From Saccharothrix syringae (GTDB lineage Bacteria > Actinomycetota > Actinomycetes > Mycobacteriales > Pseudonocardiaceae): a stretch of DNA of 64,000 nt. The translations under genes were made by a program, and so were the position numbers. Shown one piece after another: positions 9,172 through 17,858 of this stretch (position 1 is its first letter; each line of letters opens with the position of its first letter). The notes under the pieces were generated by a model. That model was given only the letters and a program-made list of their open reading frames with translations, made no database searches and had not been told where the DNA came from. The stretch covers positions 5,022,001 through 5,086,000 of the forward strand of contig NZ_CP034550.1 of assembly GCF_009498035.1 (NCBI RefSeq), in the 5' to 3' direction.

Positions 9172-10728
9172 CTACGGACGGTCGGACAGCTCTTGCCCGG
9201 CCCACTCCGCGAGCAGTTCCCGGTACCGGGTGCCCGCCGGGAACCCGCGGTGGAACAGGACGTGCCGGATGCCGGCGGTGTGCGGGTACGCGGAGAGCAG
9301 GGCCAGCACGCGCTTCTCCACTCGTTCCGGGTCCGCGCCGCGTTCGGGTTCGACGCACACCACGGGCACCTGCCCACCCGGCTCGCCCACACCGACCAGC
9401 GCGCTGCGCCGGACCCCGCGAACGGTGTTGACGACCGGCTCGACCTCCTCGGTGCCCAGTTCACCGCCAGGGGCCCGGACCCGCTGCGACTTGCGACCGT
9501 GGAACCACAGCCTGCCCTGCTCGTCGAACCGGCCGAGGTCGCCGGTGCGGTGCACGACGCGGTCGCCGTCGCGGACCCAATCCAGCGCGGTCTCCCGGTC
9601 ACGGCCGGGGTGGCGCTCGCCGGTGCCCGGTCCGGCCACGGTGATCTCACCGACCGCCCCGACCGGCACCACCAGGTCGTCGCTCCAGGTCTCGACCGGT
9701 CCGTCGGCCACGCGGATGACGCGCACGGTGTTGCCGTCGAACGGCCGACCCAGGCAGGTGCCCTGGCCGCGCTCGGCGGCCCGGCGCACCGCCCCGAGCA
9801 GGTCACGGCTCTCGATCGCGCTGATCAACGAGCTCTCGGTCGTGCCGTAGACCGAGTACAGCCGGGCGTCCCGGGGCAGGCACCGGCGCAGGCGCTCCGC
9901 GACGCGCGGGTCCAGCGGCGCGCCCCCGGCCAGCACCACGCGCAGGGAGTCCAGCACCACGCCGCGCCGGGACAGGGCGTCCAGTTCGGCCGGGGAGGCG
10001 AACACGCCGGCCACCCCGAACCGCCGGATGGTCGCGGCCGGCAGCCCGGGGGCCTCGTCCGGCACCACCAGGCGCAGCCCGGACAGCGGGCCGACCAGGG
10101 CGAGCGCCGGGGAGGTCGACAGCCATGCCTCGCCCGGACCCAGGTCCAGCAGGTCGTCGACCAGGCGTGCCCGCGCGGCCAGGTGCCGGGCCCGCAGCTC
10201 CACGGGCCGGGACCCGGAGGTGAACGCCACGGCCGCCACGGCGTCCGGGGACGGTTCGGGCAGCCTCACCCGCCCGGCCGTGGCGACCAGCCGGTCCAGG
10301 GTGTGCCCTCCCCAGAACCACCGCCGGCCCACCGTGATCCGCACGCCCGGCCGACCCCGGCGCCGCAGCACCCGGGCCGCGTGGGCGCGCGGGGTGCCGA
10401 TGACCACCTCCGGCGCGGCCCCGGGCACGTCGACGACCACCGCCTGCAGCCGGGCCAGGGCGAGGGCCAGGGCGATCGACTCCGGACCCGGCGGCACCAG
10501 CACGCACACCCGCGTCCCCGGCCGCACCCCCGCCGACGCCAGGGCGTGCACGCAGTCGTCGGCGAGTCGGCCCAGCTCGTGGAACGTGACCCCGGCGTGC
10601 CGCCCGCGCCGGGTCGGGTGGTGGACGGCGACGGCGTCGGGGCGCCGCGCGACCTGGTCGGCGAAGCGGGTCACCAGGTCGGTGTCCAGGGGTTCACGCG
10701 ACGGGGGAGAGGCAAGCACGGATCCCAC
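9172..10728 (-). CDS. AMP-binding / OleC-like acyl synthetase homologue with eroded catalytic motifs
   Basis: This 518-residue protein has the adenylate-forming fold: YGTTESS (A5), TGDLGRFDEQGRLWFHGRK (A7-A8) and a C-terminus (VLFHRGFP...RELLAEWA) that resembles OleC-type beta-lactone synthetases and fatty-acid ligases. The P-loop usually reads TSGSTGxPKG, but here it is TSGSRPVELRARH (about 170-182) and lacks the Thr-Gly and Lys. The terminal NAK-Lys region is also shortened. Both lysine-bearing motifs are thus lost, so ordinary ligase activity is doubtful although the frame is intact. The GTG start overlaps the preceding 101-aa gene by 35 bp, suggesting coupling; a GTG 9 bases on is possible. 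Confidence 0.78.
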   Translation of the reverse strand: MGSVLASPPSREPLDTDLVTRFADQVARRPDAVAVHHPTRRGRHAGVTFHELGRLADDCVHALASAGVRPGTRVCVLVPPGPESIALALALARLQAVVVDVPGAAPEVVIGTPRAHAARVLRRRGRPGVRITVGRRWFWGGHTLDRLVATAGRVRLPEPSPDAVAAVAFTSGSRPVELRARHLAARARLVDDLLDLGPGEAWLSTSPALALVGPLSGLRLVVPDEAPGLPAATIRRFGVAGVFASPAELDALSRRGVVLDSLRVVLAGGAPLDPRVAERLRRCLPRDARLYSVYGTTESSLISAIESRDLLGAVRRAAERGQGTCLGRPFDGNTVRVIRVADGPVETWSDDLVVPVGAVGEITVAGPGTGERHPGRDRETALDWVRDGDRVVHRTGDLGRFDEQGRLWFHGRKSQRVRAPGGELGTEEVEPVVNTVRGVRRSALVGVGEPGGQVPVVCVEPERGADPERVEKRVLALLSAYPHTAGIRHVLFHRGFPAGTRYRELLAEWAGQELSDRP

Positions 10729-10999
10729 CCACCGGTTCGTCGCGCGAGGACAGCGTGTACCGGCGGGCGTCCTCGGCGGGCTCGGACGACGGGCCCGTGC
10801 CGATGTGGTCCGGCGCCGGGCAGCGGTGCGCGCCGGTCAGGTCGCGCCGCAGGTGGCCCCGGCCCGGGTCGCCGTGCACCGGCGGCACCGGCGGCACCGG
10901 CGGGTCGTCGCCCTCGTCGAGGTGGTGCTGCCGCAGGTCCCCGCGCTCGAACCGGCGCGAGCGGAACCCGCGCAACACCGCACCGCCGACTTCAGGCAT
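10694..10999 (-). CDS. Hypothetical 101-aa protein, coupled to the OleC-like gene
   Basis: The small frame starts at ATG 10999 behind GAGAGGGTGCGGGTGG and ends inside the next gene. The protein is charged, with a short proline repeat (VPPVPPV) near residue 37. It has no membrane segment, signal peptide or metal motif. I do not recognise a family. The 35-bp overlap with the adenylate-forming gene suggests joint expression. It is divergent from the LuxR-type regulator at 11188. Confidence 0.5.
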   Translation of the reverse strand: MPEVGGAVLRGFRSRRFERGDLRQHHLDEGDDPPVPPVPPVHGDPGRGHLRRDLTGAHRCPAPDHIGTGPSSEPAEDARRYTLSSRDEPVGGIRACLSPVA

Positions 11000-11187
11000 C
11001 CACCCGCACCCTCTCGATCCACCGCGCACCGGACGGCACACCGTGGCACGGTTGATCGTCCGCGGTGAGGGCTCCCGTCCCCTGAAGGTGTGATCCGGGG
11101 CGGAATTCCACTCGTCCAGGTGCGGTGGCCGCCCTCCGGTGGTGGCACGCGACCCGCCTCGAACCGCGCGGTACGGTCGGGGTTGGT

Positions 11188-12357
11188 ATGGACCTCCTCG
11201 GCCGTGACGACCTGCTGGCCACCGTGCGGGCCGCGCTCGCGCGGGGTGCCGTGCTGCTGCACGGGCCGGTCGGCATCGGCAAGACCGCCGTGCTGGACGC
11301 GGTCGTGCCGACCGGCCCGGTGGTGCTGCGGAGCAGCCCGGCGGAGGCCGACCGGCGGGTGCCGCACCTGGTGCTGGCCGACCTGCTCGCCGACGTGCGG
11401 GTCGAGCTGCCCGCGCCGCAGCGCGAGGCGGTGGACCGGGTGCTGCGCCGCCGCGCCGGCGAGCCGGACCCGCTGGCGCTGCGGCGGGCCGTGCTGACCG
11501 CGTTCCGCGCGGTGGACCCGGTGGTCGTGGTCGACAACGGGCAGTGGGTGGACGAGGCGTCGGCGCGGGTGCTGGCGTTCGCGGCGGCCAGGGCGCGGCT
11601 CCGCCTGCTCGTCGCGTCCCGGGAGCCGGGCACCCTCGGCACGGTGGTGGAGGTGCCGCCGCTCTCGGCCGCGGCCACCGCCGAGCTGATGGCCCGCCAC
11701 GGCGCGGTCGACGTCCGGCCGGCCGGTGGGAACCCGCTGTTCGCCATCGAGCTGGCCAAATCACCCGGCGGCGTCCCGGACCGGCTCCGCCACCTCGTCG
11801 CCGACCTGCTGGCCGCGCAGCCCGCCGGGACCCGCGCCGCCCTGCTCGTGGCGAGCCTGCTCGACGAACCCACCTTGCGCCTGCTCGCCCACTGCGGGCA
11901 GGACGACGCGGGGCTGCGCGACTGCCCGCTGGTCCGGATCGGGCCCGGTGGCGAGGTGCGCTTCCGGCAGCCGCTCGTCGCCGCCGCGGCACCGCTGGTG
12001 CTGCCGCCGGACGAGGTCCGCGCCGCGCACGCCCGGCTGGCGGCGCTGGTCGCGGACCCGGTGGCGCGGGCCCGGCACCGGGCGGGCGCGGTCGCCGGGT
12101 TCGACGAACCCACCGCCGCGCTGCTGGTGCGGGCCGCGGACACCGCCCGCCGCCGGGGTGAGCCCGACCGGGCGGCCGAGCTGGGCGGGCTCGCCGCCGA
12201 GCGCACCCCGCCGGGGGCGCGGGCGGCCGGGCGGCGGTTGCGCGCCGCCCGGGACGCATGGACGCGGGACGGCCGGGGGCGGCCACCGCGCTGGCGCGGG
12301 CGGTGCTGCGCTCGCCCGGCGTGCCGCGGGCCCCGCGGGTGCGGGCCTGGCTGCTGA
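11188..12357 (+). CDS. LuxR-family regulator, N-terminal ATPase half (interrupted by a frameshift)
   Basis: The frame begins at ATG 11188. It encodes a P-loop with HGPVGIGKT near residue 30, and a Walker B-like VVVVDNGQW near 115 within an AAA/STAND-type domain. This part resembles the N-terminal half of large LAL-type LuxR regulators. The natural sequence continues only to about base 12256 (ending LRAARDA). Beyond that the frame encodes Arg/Gly/Cys-rich nonsense up to 12357, while the expected continuation is in the other frame from 12258. One base appears to be missing, by mutation or sequencing error. Confidence 0.75.
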   Translation: MDLLGRDDLLATVRAALARGAVLLHGPVGIGKTAVLDAVVPTGPVVLRSSPAEADRRVPHLVLADLLADVRVELPAPQREAVDRVLRRRAGEPDPLALRRAVLTAFRAVDPVVVVDNGQWVDEASARVLAFAAARARLRLLVASREPGTLGTVVEVPPLSAAATAELMARHGAVDVRPAGGNPLFAIELAKSPGGVPDRLRHLVADLLAAQPAGTRAALLVASLLDEPTLRLLAHCGQDDAGLRDCPLVRIGPGGEVRFRQPLVAAAAPLVLPPDEVRAAHARLAALVADPVARARHRAGAVAGFDEPTAALLVRAADTARRRGEPDRAAELGGLAAERTPPGARAAGRRLRAARDAWTRDGRGRPPRWRGRCCARPACRGPRGCGPGC

Positions 12358-13781
12358 CCGTCGACGCCGCCGGCTACGCCAGGACCGCGGTCGACGGCAT
12401 CGTCGGCGAGGCGCTGACCCAGGCCAGGGGTGACGTGGCGCTGGAGGCGCCCGCGACGTACCGGGTCGCGGTGCACGCGGCGGTGGGCGGCGACCTGCGC
12501 GCGGCCGCCCGGCAGCTGGCCGACGCGGTGCTGCTGGCCAGGACGGCCGAGGACCTGGGCACCGAGGTCATGTCGCTGTGCTCGCTGGCGCTGTGCCAGG
12601 CGGCCCTCGGCGACCCGACCGCCGGCGCGACCCTGGACCTGGCCCGGCGGATCGCGCCGGAGCGGATGGTGGTCGGCCACGTGGGCACGCGGTGGGCGGC
12701 GGCCCGCCTGGACCTGTTCGCCGACCGGCTGCCCGCCGCCGCCGAGCACCTGGCGGCGCTGCTCGACTCCGCCGGCGACCGGGGCGTGCTGTCCGAGGTG
12801 GTCGGCATGACGTGGGCCGCGGTGGAGGTGTGGGTGGCGATGGGCCGGTGCGCGGGTGCGCGGCTGCGGGCCGCGGAGTGCCTGCGCCTGGCCGAGGCGG
12901 CGGGCTCCGACCTCGCCTCGGCCTGCTACGGGGCGGCGCTCGCCGAGGCGTACGGCGGTGACCCGGTGGTGGCGGACGGGTTCGCGCGCCGGGGTGCCGA
13001 GCGCGCCGAGGCCGACGGCGACCACTCGTTCCTGGCGCGCAACCTGCACGCCCGGGGCTTGGCGGCGCTGGGCGCGGGCGATCCGCGGGCCGCGCTCGGG
13101 CCGCTGCGGCGGGCCGCGGCGCTCGAACGGGACATGGGGGTCGCGGACCCGGCGGTGTTCGCGGTGCTGCCGGACCTGGCCGAACCGCTGGTCGCGACCG
13201 GGCGGCTGGCGGAGGCCGCCGGGGTGATCGGGGGCGCCAGGGCGGGTGCGGTGCGGTTGGGCAGGCGTGGCGTGCTCGCGTCGCTGGACCGGGTGGACGG
13301 GTTGCTGCACCTGGCGCTCGGGGACCACGCCCGGGCCGAGCGGTCCCTGCGGGCCGCGGTCGAGGCGCACCGGGAGCTGGGGCAGCCGCTCCAGCTCGGG
13401 CGCGGGCTGCTGGCGCTCGGCGTCGCGGAGCGCCGGCGCAGGCGCCGGGGTGCCGCCCGCGGGCTGTTCGAGCAGGCCCGGCAGGTGTTCGCCGACAGCG
13501 GCGCGCCGGGGTGGGCCGGTCGGGCGGCCGCGCTGCTCGGCGACGCGCCCGGTGGTGCCCGGCTGACCGGGTTCGAGGCGCGGATCGCGCGGCAGGTGGC
13601 CGAGGGCGCGGGCAACCCGGAGGTGGCGGGGCGGCTGGGCATCAGCGTCAAGACCGTGGAGGGCGCGCTGACCCGGGTCTACCGCAAGCTCGGGGTGCGC
13701 AACCGCACCCAGCTCGCGGCCCGGCTGCGCGGGGAGCGGGAGTTCCCCGTTTCGGGCGGGGGAGCGGCGCGGTCATCCTGA
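12258..13781 (+). CDS. LuxR-family regulator, C-terminal TPR and HTH half
   Basis: This frame continues the regulator whose ATPase half begins at 11188. It encodes Ala/Leu/Arg-rich helical repeats (TPR-like) for about 420 residues. It ends in a LuxR-type helix-turn-helix with GNPEVAGRLGISVKTVEGAL and YRKLGVRNRTQLA. The ATG at 12258 has no ribosome site and falls mid-helix, so it is unlikely to be a natural start. Together the halves would give a roughly 860-residue LAL-type regulator. If the shift is real, the DNA-binding domain is separated from its ATPase switch. Divergent neighbours are the 101-aa and OleC-like genes. Confidence 0.75.
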   Translation: MDAGRPGAATALARAVLRSPGVPRAPRVRAWLLTVDAAGYARTAVDGIVGEALTQARGDVALEAPATYRVAVHAAVGGDLRAAARQLADAVLLARTAEDLGTEVMSLCSLALCQAALGDPTAGATLDLARRIAPERMVVGHVGTRWAAARLDLFADRLPAAAEHLAALLDSAGDRGVLSEVVGMTWAAVEVWVAMGRCAGARLRAAECLRLAEAAGSDLASACYGAALAEAYGGDPVVADGFARRGAERAEADGDHSFLARNLHARGLAALGAGDPRAALGPLRRAAALERDMGVADPAVFAVLPDLAEPLVATGRLAEAAGVIGGARAGAVRLGRRGVLASLDRVDGLLHLALGDHARAERSLRAAVEAHRELGQPLQLGRGLLALGVAERRRRRRGAARGLFEQARQVFADSGAPGWAGRAAALLGDAPGGARLTGFEARIARQVAEGAGNPEVAGRLGISVKTVEGALTRVYRKLGVRNRTQLAARLRGEREFPVSGGGAARSS

Positions 13782-13824
13782 ACCCCGCCTGTCCCACCCT
13801 GCCAGCGGACGAGGAGATCCCCGC

Positions 13825-14499
13825 ATGCGTTCCATCGCCATCGCCTGCGCACTGCTGTGCGCGGTCACCACCGCCCCGGCGAACGCCGCCGAGGACGGCG
13901 GCGCGCAGCCCCTGATCATCGGCGGTGCGCCGGTGTCGTCGGCCCCGTGGGCCGCCGCGGTCTACCGCAGCGGCTCGTTCACCTGCTCCGGCACGATCCT
14001 GGCGCCCCAGTGGGTGCTCACCGCCAAGCACTGCGTCGGCGCGGGCCTGTCGGTGCGGGTCGGCAACGTCTACCGCGCCCAGGGCACGCCCAGCTCGGTG
14101 ACCCGGTACGTCAGCCACCCGCAGGCCGACATGTCCCTGCTCCAGCTCGCCACGCCGATCCAGACGAGCCAGTACTCGCGGCTGGCCGACGCCAACCCGC
14201 CCACCGGCTCCACCAACCAGCTCTACGGCTGGGGCTACACCAGCCGCACCGGGCCCGTGTCGCCGCAGCTCAAGACCGCCGACGTGCGGCTGACCTCGAT
14301 CTGCCGCGACTACTACGGCGGGCAGGCGCTGTGCACCACCCGGATCACCGGCAACGCCTGGTCCGGCGACTCGGGCGGGCCGCAGGTTTACAACGGGCTC
14401 CAGGTCGGCGTCGCCTCGACCGCCGACGGGACCTCGACGCAGCAGTACAGCAGCGTGCCCGCGGTCCGGGCGTGGATCCGCTCCACCTCGGGCGTCTGA
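13825..14499 (+). CDS. Secreted trypsin-like serine protease (S1A)
   Basis: This 224-residue chymotrypsin-fold protease has a signal peptide (MRSIAIACALLC, cleavage after an Ala-Asn-Ala stretch). The mature N-terminus starts near LIIGGAPV. Catalytic residues are His69 (TAKHC), Asp102 (ADMSLLQL) and Ser183 (GDSGGP). Cysteines flank the His in the usual way. It is slightly short for the family but complete. The gene follows the LuxR-type regulator by about 40 bases, and a strong hairpin lies directly after its stop. Confidence 0.92.
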   Translation: MRSIAIACALLCAVTTAPANAAEDGGAQPLIIGGAPVSSAPWAAAVYRSGSFTCSGTILAPQWVLTAKHCVGAGLSVRVGNVYRAQGTPSSVTRYVSHPQADMSLLQLATPIQTSQYSRLADANPPTGSTNQLYGWGYTSRTGPVSPQLKTADVRLTSICRDYYGGQALCTTRITGNAWSGDSGGPQVYNGLQVGVASTADGTSTQQYSSVPAVRAWIRSTSGV

Positions 14500-14507
14500 C
14501 CCGCCGC

Positions 14508-14538
14508 CGGGGTGACCGGGCGTCGTCCGGTCACCCCG
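14508..14538. terminator. Bidirectional terminator hairpin between protease and alpha-galactosidase
   Basis: CGGGGTGACCGG and CCGGTCACCCCG form a perfect 12-bp stem with a 7-base loop. It sits between two convergent genes and overlaps the stop of the GH27 gene. Confidence 0.7.
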
Positions 14539-16357
14539 CGGTCGCCCGCCGCCACTGCTGGTTGGCGTTGCCGCCGCACGTCCACTGGACGAGCTGGGCG
14601 CCGTCGGCGGTGGCGGCGTTGAGCACGTCCAGGCACTTGCCGCTGTGCCGGGCGACCAGCCGCGCGTAGCCGCTGCCCGCGTCCTCGAACCGCCAGTGCT
14701 GGTTCGCGCCGCCGTTGCAGGTCCACTGGACCACCCGGGCACCGTCGCCGGTGGCCGGCGCGCCGCCGTAGACGTCCAGGCACAGCCCGCTGCCGACGTT
14801 GACCACCTCGCTGTACCCGCCGCCGGCGTCGCGCACCCGCCACCGCTGGTTGTCCTGGCCGTTGGGCGCCCACTGGACCACGTTGCCGCCGTCGGTGGTC
14901 GAGGCGTTGTAGACGTCGGCGACCTTGCCGCTGTGCCGCGCGGTCAGGGTCTCCGCGGTGGGCACGGGCACGGTGGTGCGCGGGGTGAGCCGGTAGAGGC
15001 CGGCGCCGTGCGCGGGCAGCGAGCGGGACAGCGTGCCGCTCACCGCGCCCAGGTTCGCGCCCGACCACAGGTCGACCACCGAGGCCGAGCCGATGCCGAG
15101 CTCGGCGAGCCGGAGCGACACCGTCGAGGTCGCGGAGCCCCGGTTGAACAGCGCGACGTACCGGTCCTGGCCGTCGGGGGCGTTCGCGGTCCAGGCCGTG
15201 TGCGTGCCCGCGAAGAGCTGCCGGTTGCCGGTGCTGTCCTGGTCGACGGCCAGCACGGCGGCGTTGGTCATCAGCGCCAGCTCGGAGGCGCGGTTCTGGG
15301 TCAGGTCGCCGCCCCACATCAGCGGTGAGCGGGTGATCGACCACAGGGTCATCAGGGTGCGCTGCTCGTCGGGCGTCAGGTTGGAGTAGCGCGGCGAGCC
15401 CACCGGGCCCTGCTGCGACAACCGGCCGATCGGGATCATGTCCGGGTCGGGCCACGCGCCGGCCCGGCGGTGCGGCGTCCACGCGTGCAGCCGCTCGAAC
15501 AGGGCGTCCAGGCTCGACCAGTTGTCCCACAGGTCGTTGACGACCCGCCACATGTTGGCGTTGGCGGCGACGTGCGCGCCGTTGCCGGTCGAGGTCGGGC
15601 CGGGCGAGAGGCTGAGCACCATCGGCCGGCCGCTGCGCTGGATCGCCAGCCGGTAGCCCTCGACCTCGGCCTGCCGGTAGGTCGGGGCGGCGATGTCGTC
15701 GACCTTGACGTAGTCCACGCCCCACGAGGCGAGCAGCCTGAACTGGGCGTCCAGGTAGGACTGGGCGCACGGGTTGGCCATGTTCAGGCCCCAGTTGAGG
15801 TTCAGCCACGCGGCGGTGGTGCTGTTGTTGATCTCGTTGGCGCGGCAGTCGGTGCCGGGCACGGGGAGGTTGTCCGCGACCACCTGGCGGGGGATGCCGC
15901 GCATCAGGTGCACGCCGAACTTCAGGCCCGCGGCGTGGATGTAGTCGGCCAGCGGCTTGAAGCCGTTGGTGCCCGCGGCGGAGGGGAAGCGGGTGGTGTC
16001 GGGCAGCAGCAGGCCGTTGGCGTCGGTGCGCAGCCTGGGCTGGAAGTCGGCGCCCTGGTTGGGGCTGCCGGTGCCGCGGCCGGGGTAGTACCAGGCCCAG
16101 TCGATGACGACGTACTGCCAGCCGTGCTGCTTGAGGTTGTCCCTCATGTAGTCGGCGTTGGCCTTGACCTGCGCCTCGGTGACGTTCCAGTTGAACGAGT
16201 CGTAGCTGTTCCAGCCCATCGGCGGGGTCGTGGCGACCCCGTTGTCCCACGCCAAGGCGGGCTCCTCCGATCCTGAGGTGCAGGTCGCGGCCAGCAGGGC
16301 GGCGGCGGCGAGCAGCGCGCCCGCCCGTCGCGCGGATGAGGTCCGGAGTCCGCCCAC
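14531..16357 (-). CDS. Secreted GH27 alpha-galactosidase with ricin-type (CBM13) lectin domain
   Basis: This 608-residue exported enzyme has a signal or lipoprotein-like leader ending near LLAATC. The catalytic TIM-barrel domain has the GH27 opening PPMGWNSY. The nucleophile Asp is at about residue 220 in YVKVDD, and the acid/base is in WPDPDMIPIG near 300. A beta-sandwich follows, then a C-terminal beta-trefoil with three QxW repeats (DNQRW, ANQHW, ANQQW). It is expected to remove terminal alpha-galactosyl residues from plant oligosaccharides. The GTG start places the leader at the N-terminus. Upstream DNA is AT-richer and holds operator-like repeats. Confidence 0.92.
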   Translation of the reverse strand: MGGLRTSSARRAGALLAAAALLAATCTSGSEEPALAWDNGVATTPPMGWNSYDSFNWNVTEAQVKANADYMRDNLKQHGWQYVVIDWAWYYPGRGTGSPNQGADFQPRLRTDANGLLLPDTTRFPSAAGTNGFKPLADYIHAAGLKFGVHLMRGIPRQVVADNLPVPGTDCRANEINNSTTAAWLNLNWGLNMANPCAQSYLDAQFRLLASWGVDYVKVDDIAAPTYRQAEVEGYRLAIQRSGRPMVLSLSPGPTSTGNGAHVAANANMWRVVNDLWDNWSSLDALFERLHAWTPHRRAGAWPDPDMIPIGRLSQQGPVGSPRYSNLTPDEQRTLMTLWSITRSPLMWGGDLTQNRASELALMTNAAVLAVDQDSTGNRQLFAGTHTAWTANAPDGQDRYVALFNRGSATSTVSLRLAELGIGSASVVDLWSGANLGAVSGTLSRSLPAHGAGLYRLTPRTTVPVPTAETLTARHSGKVADVYNASTTDGGNVVQWAPNGQDNQRWRVRDAGGGYSEVVNVGSGLCLDVYGGAPATGDGARVVQWTCNGGANQHWRFEDAGSGYARLVARHSGKCLDVLNAATADGAQLVQWTCGGNANQQWRRATAG

Positions 16358-16420
16358 GGTGTCTCCTGCTCGTCGTTGAGGGGTGCTTCCGCCGGTTCCC
16401 GGCTCGCGCCGTCGAGCGAA

Positions 16421-16439
16421 GTGCGAAAAAGTGTCGCAC
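16421..16439. promoter_or_regulatory. Candidate operator upstream of the GH27 gene
   Basis: In the roughly 300-bp gap between GH27 and the next plus-strand gene, GTGCGA...TCGCAC forms a 6-bp inverted repeat. About 5-20 bases further on, TGTTCACGCTCACA partly matches the TGT(N8)ACA shape of actinobacterial LacI-family operators. Both are candidates only; positions are good to within a base or two. Confidence 0.3.
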
Positions 16440-16662
16440 CGTTATGTTCACGCTCACAAGAGACGGTAAGGCGTCATGTAGCTGGTTCCTTCGGGTGATT
16501 GTGCAGTTGTGGTTAGCGTTCACATGACCGTCTTGCGATTCCGTGCGGCTGATCACGGGCGGATCGCAAGGCAAGCGTCAGGTTCACCCCCGCCGGTCGG
16601 TGCCACGATCGGGGCAGGCCGCGCAACGGCGTGCGGCCGCCATCGTGCGGGGGAGGGGCGCT

Positions 16663-16980
16663 GTGACGTCCGTGGGGACGCGGCCGAGCGCGGTCGCGCG
16701 GCGTCGGCCCTGGTGGGACGCCGCGGTCTCGTTCGCGGTCGCGGTGTGCTCCCTGGTGCACGCCATGGCGCCGCGGGAGACGCCGTGGGAGACGCCGTGG
16801 CTGGGGCCGGTCCTGGTCGGGATCGGGGTGTGGCTCGCCGTCGCCGCCCTCGCGGAACCCCTCCCGGAGGCGGGTGACGTCGCGGTCGGCGACGCCGTCA
16901 CCGGCGCCGTCGTCGTGCTCGCGGGGGTGGGCGCGACCGCCAGGGCGGTCGTCCGGTGGCGGTACGCCGCCGACCGGTGA
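16663..16980 (+). CDS. Small membrane protein, unknown function
   Basis: This is a 105-residue protein from GTG 16663, preceded by GGGAGGGG at good spacing. A basic N-terminus is followed by three hydrophobic segments (around residues 17-32, 41-58 and 71-88), suggesting a small multi-pass membrane protein. I do not recognise a family. The zinc-ribbon gene starts one base after its stop, so they likely form a two-gene operon. Confidence 0.6.
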   Translation: MTSVGTRPSAVARRRPWWDAAVSFAVAVCSLVHAMAPRETPWETPWLGPVLVGIGVWLAVAALAEPLPEAGDVAVGDAVTGAVVVLAGVGATARAVVRWRYAADR

Positions 16981-16981
16981 C

Positions 16982-17167
16982 ATGACCGCGATACCCCACC
17001 AGCACGATCCCGCGGCGCTGCTGCTGATCTGCGACAGCTGCGGGTCCGCCTACGAGGGGGACACCTGTCTGCCTTGGATCACCCTGTGGGCGGTGGCGAT
17101 CGGCGCGGGGTGGCGCGGCCGGGACCGCGCGATCGGTCCCCACCGCTGCGCCCGCTGCCCGGCTTGA
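16982..17167 (+). CDS. Small zinc-ribbon-like protein
   Basis: This 61-residue protein has two CxxC pairs, ICDSCG near the N-terminus and HRCARCPA at the very end, which could bind one zinc. The middle is Trp/Gly-rich. It begins at ATG 16982, directly after the stop of the membrane protein. The function is unknown; the spacing suggests co-translation with its neighbour. Confidence 0.55.
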   Translation: MTAIPHQHDPAALLLICDSCGSAYEGDTCLPWITLWAVAIGAGWRGRDRAIGPHRCARCPA

Positions 17168-17179
17168 GGGTTGCGACGA

Positions 17180-17433
17180 GGCCGCCGTGAGGTCGTGCCA
17201 CCGCCCGCCTGCCGGGCAGGCCGGCCGGGCCGGTCGGCTCGACCTCGACACCCGGCGGCAGCCAGGCGGACAGGTGCTCCACGTCGGTGACGACCTCGAA
17301 CACGGCCTCGGCGTCGGCGGGCGTGGACCTCGTCCGGGCCGCCGCGCTCGAGGCGCTGAGCGAGCAGTGGGGCGCGCTGGCCCGGGGCGGCACCACGACC
17401 ACGTGGGCGGAGATCCCGCTCGACGAGGGCTGA
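17180..17433. pseudogene. Overlapping relics, one SRPBCC-like
   Basis: There is no intact gene in the roughly 320-bp gap. On the minus strand about 17330-17190 encodes STPADAEAVFEVVTDVEHLS then AWLPPGVEVE, a clear SRPBCC/polyketide-cyclase N-terminal segment without start or C-terminus. On the plus strand 17322-17433 encodes an open tail ending WAEIPLDEG-stop that looks like the end of another protein. Both are fragments. Confidence 0.4.
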
Positions 17434-17489
17434 GGCGGACCGGTGAACCCGCCGATGCGGGTCGCGGGGCGCGTGGCCATGCTGGGCGC

Positions 17490-17855
17490 ATGGCCGTTGA
17501 TCCACGTGGTGCGGATGTGAAGCGACTGCTCGCCGAGGACCCGGGCGGGCCGGTGGTGATGCTCAACCTGCTCCGGTTCGCCGAGGGCGGGGACGAGTCG
17601 TACCGGGAGTACGCGCGTCACCTGCGCGAGACGTTCCTGCCCCGCTACGGCGCCGAGGTCGTCTACGCCGGCGTCGGGTCCACGGTGCTGGTCGCGGAGG
17701 ACGGGCAGAGCTGGGACGCGGTGGTGGTCGTCCGCTACCCCGACCGGGCGGCGTTCGGCCGCATGGTGGCCGATCCCGAGTACCAGCAGGTGACGCGGCT
17801 GCGCACGGCGGCGTTGAGCGAGGCGGTGCTCCAGGCCACCACGCCGTGGCGGTGA
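17490..17855 (+). CDS. DUF1330-family protein
   Basis: This 121-residue protein has the DUF1330 pattern: PVVMLNLLRF near residue 22, then YREYARHL, a YPDRAAF strand and MVADPEYQ. It is an alpha+beta-barrel-like small fold. The biochemical role of the family is not established. The start ATG 17490 gives the usual length. It converges on the 55-aa gene, with only 3 bases between stops. Confidence 0.75.
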   Translation: MAVDPRGADVKRLLAEDPGGPVVMLNLLRFAEGGDESYREYARHLRETFLPRYGAEVVYAGVGSTVLVAEDGQSWDAVVVVRYPDRAAFGRMVADPEYQQVTRLRTAALSEAVLQATTPWR

Positions 17856-17858
17856 GGC

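Noticed and set aside
10992..13370. A 792-codon minus-strand frame
   Set aside because: It is antisense to the frameshifted LuxR regulator, with low-complexity composition and no start signal.
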